The position numbers were made by a program, and so were the translations under genes. This document shows positions 12,138-20,320 of a DNA stretch of 64,000 nucleotides, one piece after another. The notes beneath the pieces were generated by a model, which was given only the letters and a program-made list of their open reading frames with translations, did no database searches and had not been told where the DNA came from. The number at the start of each line of letters is the position of its first letter. Position 1 is the stretch's first letter. Origin of the DNA: Miscanthus floridulus (Eukaryota; Streptophyta; Magnoliopsida; Poales; Poaceae); NCBI RefSeq assembly GCF_019320115.1, contig NC_089584.1:103539208-103603207 (forward strand), in the 5' to 3' direction.

Positions 12138-12145
<8 letters not shown>
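11766..12145. mobile_element. Hairpin MITE with about 50-bp inverted arms, inserted at TA repeats
   Basis: The left arm (about 11766-11820) and right arm (about 12086-12145) are inverted copies over about 50 bases. Both contain GTGAGACTTATGTGACATG and GTGTGCTCTCTAC, with one or two mismatches. Both arms border TA-dinucleotide runs. The element interrupts the region between the decayed ORF and the LTR. A second inverted-repeat unit sits inside it. Confidence 0.75.
11831..12076. mobile_element. Inner MITE nested in the hairpin MITE
   Basis: The 27-bp self-complementary unit GGCTACAGAATAACTTATTC(TGTAGCC) at 11839-11865 recurs at 12038-12064 with one change. Because each copy is nearly palindromic, the two ends act as terminal inverted repeats around about 170 bp of AT-rich sequence rich in TTATAGTAA words. 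No coding capacity. The superfamily is not identified. Confidence 0.65.

Positions 12146-12201
<56 letters not shown>
12141..12201. repeat. (TA)n microsatellite
   Basis: About 30 uninterrupted TA units immediately follow the right arm of the hairpin MITE. The microsatellite was probably the insertion target or grew from the element end. It is likely to be length-polymorphic. Confidence 0.95.
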
Positions 12202-12203
<2 letters not shown>

Positions 12204-12435
12204 TGTCACTTGGTTATGCTTATTTGCTTTGCTTCCGCGTTTTACTCCGATTCAAATTAGCTTTATTTCATATACTCTGCTTAATTCATATCTTTTGAGT
12301 ACACCATGTTGGCTTGGGTCATATAAGCATGCGTAACCTTTTTGTTCTTATTATCAAAAGTTTATGTGAACCAAGCATGTTGAAAACCTCACTCATCTCT
12401 TTTATATACTCGAGGTTGTGTTATCATCAATCACC

Positions 12436-12448
12436 AAAAAGGGGGAAA
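12436..12448 (+). other. Polypurine tract of the plus-strand element
   Basis: AAAAAGGGGGAAA directly abuts the LTR start at 12450. This is the plus-strand DNA primer site and shows that the following LTR is a 3' LTR in plus orientation. Confidence 0.88.
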
Positions 12449-12449
12449 T

Positions 12450-13974
12450 TGAAATCATCTAGGCTCTCAGTTGGGTTTCGGTGATTAATGATAACACGAG
12501 ATTACTATGACTAACGTGTGTTTTATAGAGGCAATTTGAGTTAGGTCATGGTAATGGAAATTGATTGGGCAATCATGGTTGTCATGCCCCTGTCGATGGA
12601 AATCGTTTCGGTTTTCAAAGGATGGATGACAAGATTAAGGACGGACTAGTTCTAAGTGTCGTTTGGTGTTGGAGGGACAGTTAGAGTAGTTTAGGACTTT
12701 ATTTTTTCTTTGGCCGTGCTATTAAGGGGGTATAGACTAGTAGCTTGATCTAGGTGAGTCTAATGGATTAGGTGTGGTGCACACTTGTCAACTTAGCACT
12801 AGGTAGCTTAGGAATAGCCCTAAGATCGATAGAAGTCAACTTCATTCACAAATAATTTCGAATTGGAAGTGAATGGAGGGTCAAATGACTGACCAGACGC
12901 TGGTTTGGTTGTGACCGAATGCAACTTGGAGAGTCCGATCAGTTTATTTGATCGACAACAGCAGTCAGAGTCTCATCGGACGCGACGCTTGCTGTATCTG
13001 TAGCAGCGTGGACAGGATGTTGACCACGGACCGGACGCTGAACAGGGACGCTGCACCAGACTCTGGGTGCCAGCGTCCGGTCAACATCAGTAAGGTTCCA
13101 GAGAGGGTTTTTGATGACCGGACGCGTCTAGTGGGTGTTGACCCGACGCAGGACAGAGTCCGGTCAGAGCTAATGGCTTTCTCTGACACAGTGACGTGTA
13201 CTACTGACCAGCACGTTCAGTCATCCCGAAACTTGCTGAGTTGGCCTCCAACCATTATGTTTTGAATGAGGGAGTATAAATACGTATCACACTCGTTCAT
13301 AGGAGGTTTCTTGCCCATTTGTTCAGCTGAGAAACACCTTTAGAGTGCAAGGGAGAGCAAGAGTCTAGTGAGGTGATTGAGATTTGATAATCCAAGATTA
13401 AGAACCTTATTAGTGCATAGGGAGTAACAAGTGTGCATCCATCTTTGTCATTAGGCTTGTCTTAGTCAAGTGAGAGTTTGTGCTTGTTACTCTTGGTGAT
13501 CGCCATCACCTAGACGGCTCGGTGGTGATTGGTAGCTTGGTGATCATCCGGCGGAGCTTGTGGATGACCCAAATCATGTTGTGAGCGGTTGTGGGCGATT
13601 CACCGCGACGGAGTGTCAAAGAATCAGCCCGTAGAGAGCACTTGATCCTTGCGCGGATTAAGGGGGAGCTACACCCTTGCACGGGTGCTTCAACGAGGAC
13701 TAGTGGGGAGTGACGACTCTCCGATACCTCGGAAAAACATCGCCGTGTTTTTTTTCCTCTTTTTACTTTGAGCAATTCATTTCATGTTTTTACATTCCTA
13801 GAATTGTCATGCTAGAGTAGGATTAGAACCTATGGTGCAAAACTTTTGTGCGGGAAAACAATAGAAACACATTCTAGACACTAGAGGTGAAATGGGCTAA
13901 GTGTAGAACTTAATTATTGCAAAAATTTAGAATTAGCCCAATTTATCTCCTTCTTAGGCATCTTAATCCTTTCA
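12450..13974 (+). repeat. 3' LTR of the non-autonomous Sirevirus-type element (1525 bp)
   Basis: It starts TGAAATCATCTAGG and ends AATCCTTTCA. Its first 400 bases align by eye with the reverse complement of the LTR at 5237-6787, sharing for example CGGTGATTAATGA and GTTAGGTCATGGT, so both belong to one LTR family. It contains the CCGGACG motif cluster at 12890-13180. The five bases following it (GTTAG, 13975-13979) are a candidate target duplication, but the partner copy was not found. Confidence 0.85.
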
Positions 13975-14230
13975 GTTAGCGCCGTCCGTCACCACTCTCA
14001 CAGTTTGGAGGCTTAGGTCATCCGCGGGAGCGAGACCTTCACGACATGCAAGTGCTTCAGCCACCTCTGCCTCCGAGAGGCCGTCCAAGACTAGAGCCGA
14101 GGCACCCAAGAAAGTGCCTTCTCCATCCCTAGCAATCGCCACCATTGCCGCTCTTCTAGTATTTTTTTTGACAACGCAGCATCCATGTTAATCTTCATCG
14201 CTCCGCTGGGTGGCCTAATCCATCGCGGGC
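13975..14230 (-). pseudogene. RNase H-like domain fragment, truncated by LTR insertion
   Basis: On the minus strand a stretch beginning MKINMDAALSKK (near 14200) continues, after a frameshift in an A-run, with AMVAIARDGEGTFLGASALV, then EVAEALACREGL and finally VVTDG at the LTR junction. This matches the plant RNase H domain of LINE-type reverse transcriptases or related host proteins. The Asp, Glu and Asp of the active site are all visible (MDAA, AEAL, VTDG). The LTR at 12450-13974 cut off the C-terminal part. I cannot tell whether the source was a LINE or a stand-alone RNase H gene. Confidence 0.65.
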
Positions 14231-15442
14231 TAGGTGAAGTCACCTGCTTCTTCTTCGATTTATTTATCTGCTACAGTATCCGGGTACCTCACGGCTGCCA
14301 AATTGGCACAATCCCTAGTCAACAGTCCATCTTTTGTTTTATCAGTCAGGTCTCTTTCTGCTAGGCCTAGCTAGTTTGCCTGCCGATCTCGACGATTCAA
14401 ATCAAAGTAATTACATATAATAACCGGATTGCACATATTGTCTTGGTGTCCCGATGTACCAGTTGCGGTGTGCGGAGCTTGAACTATGAAATTAAGAGGG
14501 CCAATAAAACTTATGGCACTAATAGAGGAGGCCCACTCAACTACTATTGAAGTCTCTTTTTGCCTCTACCAATTAGAGTACCGAATTCTGAGACCCCTCA
14601 CTTTTGAAGCCATCTGATAGGGATTGGTTTTGAAAACGATTTTAGTTAACCAAGCCAGCGATCCTCCATCGAAGTCAGTCACAGTAGATATAAAACGGAC
14701 TACCTTGTTAGTTTAGAAAGGTGACATTATTAAAAAAATATAAAACTATTTTGAAGGGGAAAAATATGCAATTAAGAATTCTAATATCAGAATCAATCTT
14801 AAAATTTTGGTTGGTTCAGAAAAATACGAAACCAGATTTAGATTTTTTTTTCTAAAATTAAGTTATATGTTTTTCCAACAGGCACCATAATAGAGTATGG
14901 TTTTAGAAAAGGCTCGAAGTCTGGCATCCTAAGCCCATCAAAGCAACGTAACCGCTTGATCATGTGCAAGTCTTGTACGAGGTGAAGCACAAAGCATGGC
15001 TTAGTTATGATGTACGTGCAAGGTAAGCTAGAGGCTTGAGTACTGCGAGTAGAAAGCTTGGCTTCGAAGGGTACATATCTATGGGGTTACTTTATGTATT
15101 TGTCGTAATAACAGAGGGGGTAATTTATAGAAAACATAATAAATTAAGGGCTATTATTTGCTACTAAATTCAAGGTTAGATGTTTCTGATTATTTTACTA
15201 AAACTCCAAGATAATTGCCAGCATTTTATGAAAAAAACATCAAAATATGGCAAAACAGACAGCTAGCAGCACACTAAGAAAGAAGAAGAAACAAGAGAGA
15301 AAACAAAATGGGTAATTTAGATGTAAATTTCGGAGTTTATTTCAAATTGTTTTCATAATGAAAGAAATGGGTCATTTAGATGCATTTAGGAGTTATCTTA
15401 TGTATTTTTCATATTGCCATGGTCATGTTCGGCTTACCCCAT
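14231..15442. other. Intergenic, no gene recognised
   Basis: AT-rich sequence with no ORF of substance and no clear transposon ends. Several A/T homopolymer runs lie at 14710-14900. Confidence 0.5.
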
Positions 15443-15547
15443 ATTCGGCTTGTTCGGCTTCTTTTTTCTACCGGAACAGTGTTTTCCTCTCACAACAATT
15501 TAGCCAAAACAGTGTTTTCAGCCAGTTTCAGACCAGCGAACGGGGCC
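15443..15547. mobile_element. Short MITE-like repeat
   Basis: This roughly 105-bp unit starts ATTCGGCTTGTTCGGC and ends CAGCGAACGGGGCC. In between are two copies of AACAGTGTTTTC and the word CACAACAATTTAGCC. I recognise this as a common grass repeat style (AACAGTGTTTT units bounded by GTTCGGC/GAACGGGG), but I cannot name the superfamily from sequence alone. It lies about 450 bp beyond the NRT2 stop codon. Confidence 0.55.
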
Positions 15548-15995
15548 ATAAGGTATCTTTTAAAAGGAATAGATTTAATATATATTATTGGTGATGATGA
15601 TTAGAGGTTGTTGAATTATAGGCCAGATATTTCTGGTTATCGTAAGAATTTCGAGAATTTATCTTTTATTACTATTATTCATAATCTGTCTAATTCCATA
15701 CTTGGGTTCATGTCGCTTTTATTGAGCTATAAGTAATGACCTTTTTCAATTGGATCTTGACCTGGAATGAAGTTGATTTATATATTTCAGGAAAAATTGA
15801 AACCACCTAGCAAAATGAACAATCCCTTATAATAATATCACTTTGGCTTTGCTGAAATTCACCATCGGCTTTTCCTTCACACAGAAATTACCACACCGAT
15901 GCACAATAAACACCACGATTCAGTAACAATACACATGATCTGCTGACGCGGGACCTTTGATTATATACGGGCACTACCGTACGCATGTGTGTGTT

Positions 15996-17546
15996 TCACA
16001 CGTCGGCCGGCGAGGACTCGACTGGGACAGTAGTGTGCTTGGACTGGCTGCCTGACCGCCCCCCCTCCCGCACGCTGTTCTCCGCAAAGCGTACGCTCGC
16101 GGTGTTGAACCCCTTCTCGCGCTCGTGCGCCGTCCACTCCCGGTTGTAGTAGTCCTCCGCCGTCGCCCCGGGCCGCGGCCCCACGAACATGCCGCCCCAC
16201 TGCGGGAAGTAGATGAGCGTGATGGGCAGCGTGCACGCGATGATCATGAGCCCCATGTACTTGATCCCCGTCTCCGTCTTGTACTTGGATCCGTGGAAGA
16301 AGATGAGCTGCGTGAGCACGGCGCCCACGTTGCCGCCGCCGCCGGTCATGCCGGAGATGAGCCCCAGCGACCTCCGGGAGACGAACGGCACGATGCCAAA
16401 GGTGAGCCCGCAGGCCGCCTGCACGAACAGGGAGAAGAGTATCATGACGGCCACGGACGCGCCGAAGGAGTAGTCGACGGCGCCGAGCACCACGCACAGG
16501 ACGCCCCCGATGGTCTGCACCACCCACAGGCCCCACAGCCTGCCGCGCATGCCGAACCGGCTGGAGAGCCAGTCCGACATGAGGCCGCCGCCGGGGCGGG
16601 AGATGATGTTGGCCATCCCGAAGCTGGCGGCGATGAAGCCGGCGGTGCTGAGCTTGACGCCGAAGCGGTCGTAGAAGTACTGCGCGATGATGTTGTCCAC
16701 GGCGAGCTCCACGCCGAAGCAGTAGCCGTAGGTGAGCGCCAGGATCCAGGCGCGGTGGTTGGTGACGGCGTGGCGGAGCACGTTGCCGAAGCTGTCCTTG
16801 TGCATGTCGCCGGACTTGTGCAGCTTCCGGTAGTTTCCGTCGGGCATGTCCTGGCCGAACAGCAGCACGGCGATGGCCGACAGCGTCTGCAGCAGGCCCG
16901 GGATGAAGAAGGCCACGCGCCACGCCGTGAACGGCGTGCTCCCGATCTTGCGGATGGCCTCGAACACGAGGGGCATGATGAGCTGCACGGCGCCGCCGCC
17001 GAGGTTGCCCCACCCGCCGGCGACGCCGTTGGCGAGACCCACCTTGGGGGGCGAGAACATGGAGCTCATCCAGAACTGCGTGGACACGAAGGACGCCAGC
17101 GAGAAGCCCGTGAAGAAGCGCACGAGCAGGAAGGACGAGGGCGAGTCGATGATGGCGAAGCAGTACACGGCGGGCGTGGTGAGGAGTATGATGGACGCGG
17201 ACGCCAGGCGGGGCCCCACCAGGTCGCACGCCGTGCCCATGGCGACACGCGCGAAGACCGCGCCGGACACGGAGGCGATCCCGGCGTTGCCGATGTCCGT
17301 GGCCGTGAGCCCGAGCGTGTCTCGGATGAGCGGGAGCAGCGGCGGCGCCGCGAAGGTGGAGAGGAAGCAGCAGAAGAAGGAGAACCACGAGAGGTGGAAG
17401 GCGCTCATGTGCGGCCTCGCGAAGGAGAAGAGCCAGAACTCGGTGGCCTTGTTGTCGGAGTCCACCGGCATCCTGAACCGCGGCTTGGACGCCGCCTCGG
17501 CGGCCTCCACCTGCATCGCCGCGGACTTCAACTCCCCCTCCGCCAT
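15996..17546 (-). CDS. NRT2: High-affinity nitrate transporter NRT2
   Basis: An intact, intronless 516-codon gene. NRT2 proteins are major-facilitator nitrate/proton symporters of the root plasma membrane. In plants they normally need a small partner, NAR2 (NRT3), to reach the membrane. The protein has about 12 hydrophobic segments. The family signature GTACDLVGPR is at residues 104-113, and the two nitrate/nitrite-porter Gly-rich signatures are AGGWGNLGGG at 176-185 and TGGGGNVGAV at 411-420. A hydrophilic central loop lies at about 230-262 and a polar C-terminal tail from about 460. Length matches monocot NRT2s (about 515-530). The start at 17546 gives the expected MAEGELKS-type N-terminus and follows a TATA box by about 95 bases. 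The coding region is very GC-rich, which produces several long false ORFs on both strands. It is the only intact host gene in the window. Confidence 0.97.
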   Translation of the reverse strand: MAEGELKSAAMQVEAAEAASKPRFRMPVDSDNKATEFWLFSFARPHMSAFHLSWFSFFCCFLSTFAAPPLLPLIRDTLGLTATDIGNAGIASVSGAVFARVAMGTACDLVGPRLASASIILLTTPAVYCFAIIDSPSSFLLVRFFTGFSLASFVSTQFWMSSMFSPPKVGLANGVAGGWGNLGGGAVQLIMPLVFEAIRKIGSTPFTAWRVAFFIPGLLQTLSAIAVLLFGQDMPDGNYRKLHKSGDMHKDSFGNVLRHAVTNHRAWILALTYGYCFGVELAVDNIIAQYFYDRFGVKLSTAGFIAASFGMANIISRPGGGLMSDWLSSRFGMRGRLWGLWVVQTIGGVLCVVLGAVDYSFGASVAVMILFSLFVQAACGLTFGIVPFVSRRSLGLISGMTGGGGNVGAVLTQLIFFHGSKYKTETGIKYMGLMIIACTLPITLIYFPQWGGMFVGPRPGATAEDYYNREWTAHEREKGFNTASVRFAENSVREGGRSGSQSKHTTVPVESSPADV

Positions 17547-17639
17547 GTCACCGCCCGCCTGCTTCTCACTCAGTGTCCTCTTCCCTCACCGCCGGAAGCC
17601 GGTACGTGGCTGTGCTGATGCTTCGGCGCGTACGTGGCG

Positions 17640-17647
17640 TTTATATA
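17640..17647 (-). promoter_or_regulatory. Probable TATA box of NRT2
   Basis: The minus strand reads CTCTATATAAACGCC, a consensus plant TATA box, 94 bases upstream of the NRT2 start codon. That leaves room for a 5' leader of about 60 bases. No other TATA-like motif is as well placed. Confidence 0.75.
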
Positions 17648-18003
17648 GAGCTAGCTGCGACTGGAGCAAGAAGCGGCAGCGGCTGCGGCGCGCGGCGGCC
17701 GGGGCGCGATGGTTGGAGACGGCGAGGGGGCAACGTGGAAACCAATAAAGATTTGGAGCATAAGGTGGAGCGATCCAGTGGAAGGCCGGCCGGCGCGCGC
17801 GGCAGCGGAGTGCTCCGTCGCCGGTGCTCTCGGGCGTCGCGGCTCTCTCTGTCTGATGCGCGGGACTTTTGTTGGCGAGCAGAGCGAGCTGGTTGGTGTC
17901 GCTGTCAGGGTGGACAAGCGGGCATGGCTGATTCTGACCTCTGACCTTGGAGGCCACGTTCCTTTGCCCGTGGAACCACCACAATTCCACTCCTCGGATC
18001 TTA
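17648..18003 (-). promoter_or_regulatory. NRT2 proximal promoter
   Basis: GC-rich single-copy-looking sequence between the TATA box and the first upstream MITE. I see no motif I can confidently assign to nitrate response. The MITE at 18004 sets the upstream limit of sequence likely to be ancestral promoter. Confidence 0.45.
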
Positions 18004-18245
18004 GCCCTTGTTTAGATCAAAAGTTTTTTCAACCTGATAAATAGTACCACTTTTGTCTTATTTGGCAAATATTGTCCAATCGTGGACCAACTAGGCTTAA
18101 AAGATTCATCTCGTGATTTTCAACTAAACTGTGTAATTAGTTATTTTTTTTACCTACATTTAATACTTCATACAAACGTCCAAAAATTGATGTGATGGAG
18201 AGAGAGTGAAAAAACTTGAAATTTTGATGGGAACTAAACAAGGCC
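18004..18245. mobile_element. Tourist-like (PIF/Harbinger) MITE, 242 bp
   Basis: Inverted ends GCCCTTGTTTAGAT and ACTAAACAAGGCC are flanked by a perfect TTA target duplication (18001-18003 and 18246-18248). The three-base TTA duplication and the CCTTGTTTAG terminus are diagnostic of Tourist-type elements in grasses. It sits about 450 bases upstream of the NRT2 start. Confidence 0.9.
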
Positions 18246-18331
18246 TTAGGAATCCTATATTGGTGAGCAAAGAAGACTTTTAGGATTCCGTGAGTTGAGA
18301 TAGGATACCCTCGGTCCTAAACCTATATTAA

Positions 18332-18574
18332 GCCCTTGTTTAGTTTGTGAAAAGTTGGAAATTTGGCTACTGTAGCACTTTCGTTTTTATTTGGTAATTA
18401 GTGTTCAATCATGGACTAATTAGGCTCAAAACGTTCGTCTCGCAATTTCCAATCAAACTATGCAATTAGTTTTGTTTTTCGTCTACATTTAATGCTCCAT
18501 GCACGTATCGCAAGATTTGATATGATAGATACTGTAGCACTTTTTGGAAAACTTTTCGCGAACTAAACATGGGC
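18332..18574. mobile_element. Second Tourist-like MITE, 243 bp
   Basis: Inverted ends GCCCTTGTTTAGTTTG and AACTAAACATGGGC are flanked by TAA on both sides (18329-18331 and 18575-18577). It is related to the element at 18004 (shared words such as TTAGGCT and CTACATTTAATGC) but carries CTACTGTAGCACTTT motifs the first lacks. It represents a different subfamily in the same orientation. Confidence 0.88.
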
Positions 18575-18659
18575 TAAAATGAACATGTAGATATAGAGTT
18601 GTCTTGTCAAACTACTATAATGAACTACTAGAGTCGTTTTTGTAAAACTATTTTTAAGT

Positions 18660-19515
18660 TCGGAAAAGCTCAGGACATCCGTCCGTCGGACACGGCTCCC
18701 CGACCTGTCTCCCTCCTACGCGTGTCAGCCGACTAGCCTCTAATTTATAAAGGAAAAAGAAAAATTTCCCACTCAGGCTGTGGTGTCCTCCTCGGCTCCT
18801 CCAAGTCTCTTACTGCACCGCACCTCAGGTCAACCCCGCCGCCGCAAGGTCCCATAGCAGGGCGCTCTCTCTTTCCCGCTCCCTCCACAGCACGAAGCCC
18901 CTGCTCTAGCGTATCTCCCGCGTGGCCGGCCTGTCCCGCGCTGCTCCTTCCCACGAGGCACCCGACCCCTTCCCTCGCTGCTCCGTGCGCCCGCACCGCA
19001 CCACCGTCTAGCACCGCGCCCGCATCCACCTCGCCCATCGCGGAAGGGGAGGCATGGGAGGACTGCGCCTGGGGAGGCCTGTGCCCGCGCCTGTTCCCTC
19101 ATCCACCTCGCGTCGTCAGCAGGAAGGGGAGGCATGTGCCACTGTAGTTCCCCACCAGGGCGCCATGTGTGTTTTCAAGTGTTTTCAAACGTTTTTAGAC
19201 ATGTTGCAAGCCTATGTTTTAAGTGTTTCAGTTGTTTCAGATATATGTTTCAAGTGTTTCATACGGATGTTGCAAAAGTAGATCGGGATGCTGCACATAT
19301 TGTAACGGCTATACATATATGTTTCAAGTGTATGTTCCAAATGTTTCATCTGTTCCAAGCAAATGTTGTAAGTGTTTTATCTGGATGTTGCAAAATTTGA
19401 TATGGATGTTGCATATACATGCATGTTGCAAGCATATGGTTCAAGTATTTTCAGGTGTTTCATACATATATTTGCAAGTGTTTCATCTGATGTTTCATAC
19501 ATATGGTTCAACTAT
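18660..19515. repeat. Mutator-like non-autonomous element remnant with GTTTCAAGTG/GATGTTGCA repeats
   Basis: The left part has GACATCCGTCCGTCGGAC and a GC-rich block (18780-19130). The right part (19150-19515) is a chain of degenerate repeats built from TGTTTCAAGTGTTTCAT and GGATGTTGCAAA. I recognise this combination as a recurrent grass repeat usually linked to Mutator-like elements. No right terminal inverted repeat was found, so it may be truncated. Frames in the GC-rich part have no recognisable product. Confidence 0.45.
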
Positions 19516-19618
19516 TTTGAGACCAAGAAAGTATGAGTTGAACTAATCAATATAGTATCATAGTTAGAGGTTTCAAATTCAGATTCTAGTGAACACAATT
19601 AAATAAAATAATGGAAAA

Positions 19619-19809
19619 CGACTCCTATTTCTATGTTTGAGGGGAGTATTAATTAAAATATAAAATAACTCCAAGAGCTTCTTTATATCTCAAATCTCAA
19701 ATGTGCCATCTTCTATTCCTGATTTCTCACTAGCCAAATATTTAAAGCAAGCTAGCTCTCCAAATGCGCACCATAGACGACTCCTATTTCTATGTTTGAG
19801 GGGAGTATT
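19619..19809. repeat. 32-bp exact direct repeat bounding a truncated MITE copy
   Basis: The same 32 bases, starting CGACTCCTATTTCTATG, occur at 19619-19650 and 19778-19809. Each is followed by an AAATATAAA-like stretch and AACTCCAAGAG. This looks like a local duplication of a MITE end plus flank. Confidence 0.7.
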
Positions 19810-19837
19810 GGAATATAAAGCAACTCCAAGAGTCTCT

Positions 19838-20115
19838 TAAGAGCAACTCCAAGAGTCTTTGTATATCCTTCTTTATTGTTAGTAAATGAGATTTTGATGA
19901 AAATTGTTCTCCAATAGCTTGTTTAAATAGATTTCTAAATATTGACATCCTCTATTCCGAATTGCTCGATAGTCAAAGATGGAGAGTAAGATTGACTCTC
20001 TAAAGAGCACACAAGATATAAAAAAGTTGTCGGAGGGTGTGGAAAGATATAGAGAGCATTTTTTTTATTAAAAAGCGAGTTTAACAAAGTCTTTTGGAGA
20101 GCTGAAGGTGCTCTT
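19838..20115. mobile_element. AT-rich MITE family, copy 1
   Basis: It runs from TTAAGAGCAACTCCAAGAG to GGTGCTCTTA, with imperfect inverted ends (AAGAGCA / TGCTCTT). It shares CTAAAGAGCACACAAGATATA and the final GAGTTTAACAAAGTCTTTTGG with the copies at 23329 and 24221. No coding capacity. The superfamily is unassigned. Confidence 0.7.
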
Positions 20116-20320
20116 ATATCTCCAAATATTTGCATGTTCTATTTCTAATTTCTGGCTAGCCAAAGATGGATAGAGGGTCTAGTTCTTCAAAATACGTGCA
20201 AGATATAAAGAAACTATTAAAGAGTGAAAAGAGACGTAGAAAGCAATTTTTATTGAAATGACTTTTTAATTACAGATTTTAATAGTGAATTTAAGAAATA
20301 TGTTGGAGATGCTCTAGGTA
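20116..20320. mobile_element. AT-rich MITE family, copy 2, 5'-truncated
   Basis: It directly follows copy 1 and begins inside the family consensus (ATCTCCAAATATTTGCATG). It continues through GTGCAAGATATAAAG to the end TTGGAGATGCTCTA. It may be one half of a tandem insertion. Confidence 0.6.

Larger units (their letters stand above)
8700..13974 (+). mobile_element. Non-autonomous Sirevirus-type LTR element, 5' LTR missing or unrecognisable
   Basis: The 3' half is clear: one long decayed frame (9078 to about 11700), several purine tracts, a perfect polypurine tract at 12436-12448 and a 1525-bp LTR at 12450-13974. No integrase or reverse transcriptase motif occurs in any frame between the leader and the LTR, so movement would need proteins from a related element. 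The LTR is homologous to that of the coding Sirevirus at the left edge. The 5' boundary is a guess, since no 5' LTR or primer-binding site could be placed. Confidence 0.7.

Noticed and set aside
16125..17618. A 497-codon plus-strand ORF and a 475-codon minus-strand ORF (15961-17388) overlapping NRT2
   Set aside because: Both are shadows of the very GC-rich NRT2 coding sequence. Their proteins are His/Arg/Gly/Pro-rich with no family features, while the 516-codon frame has all NRT2 motifs.
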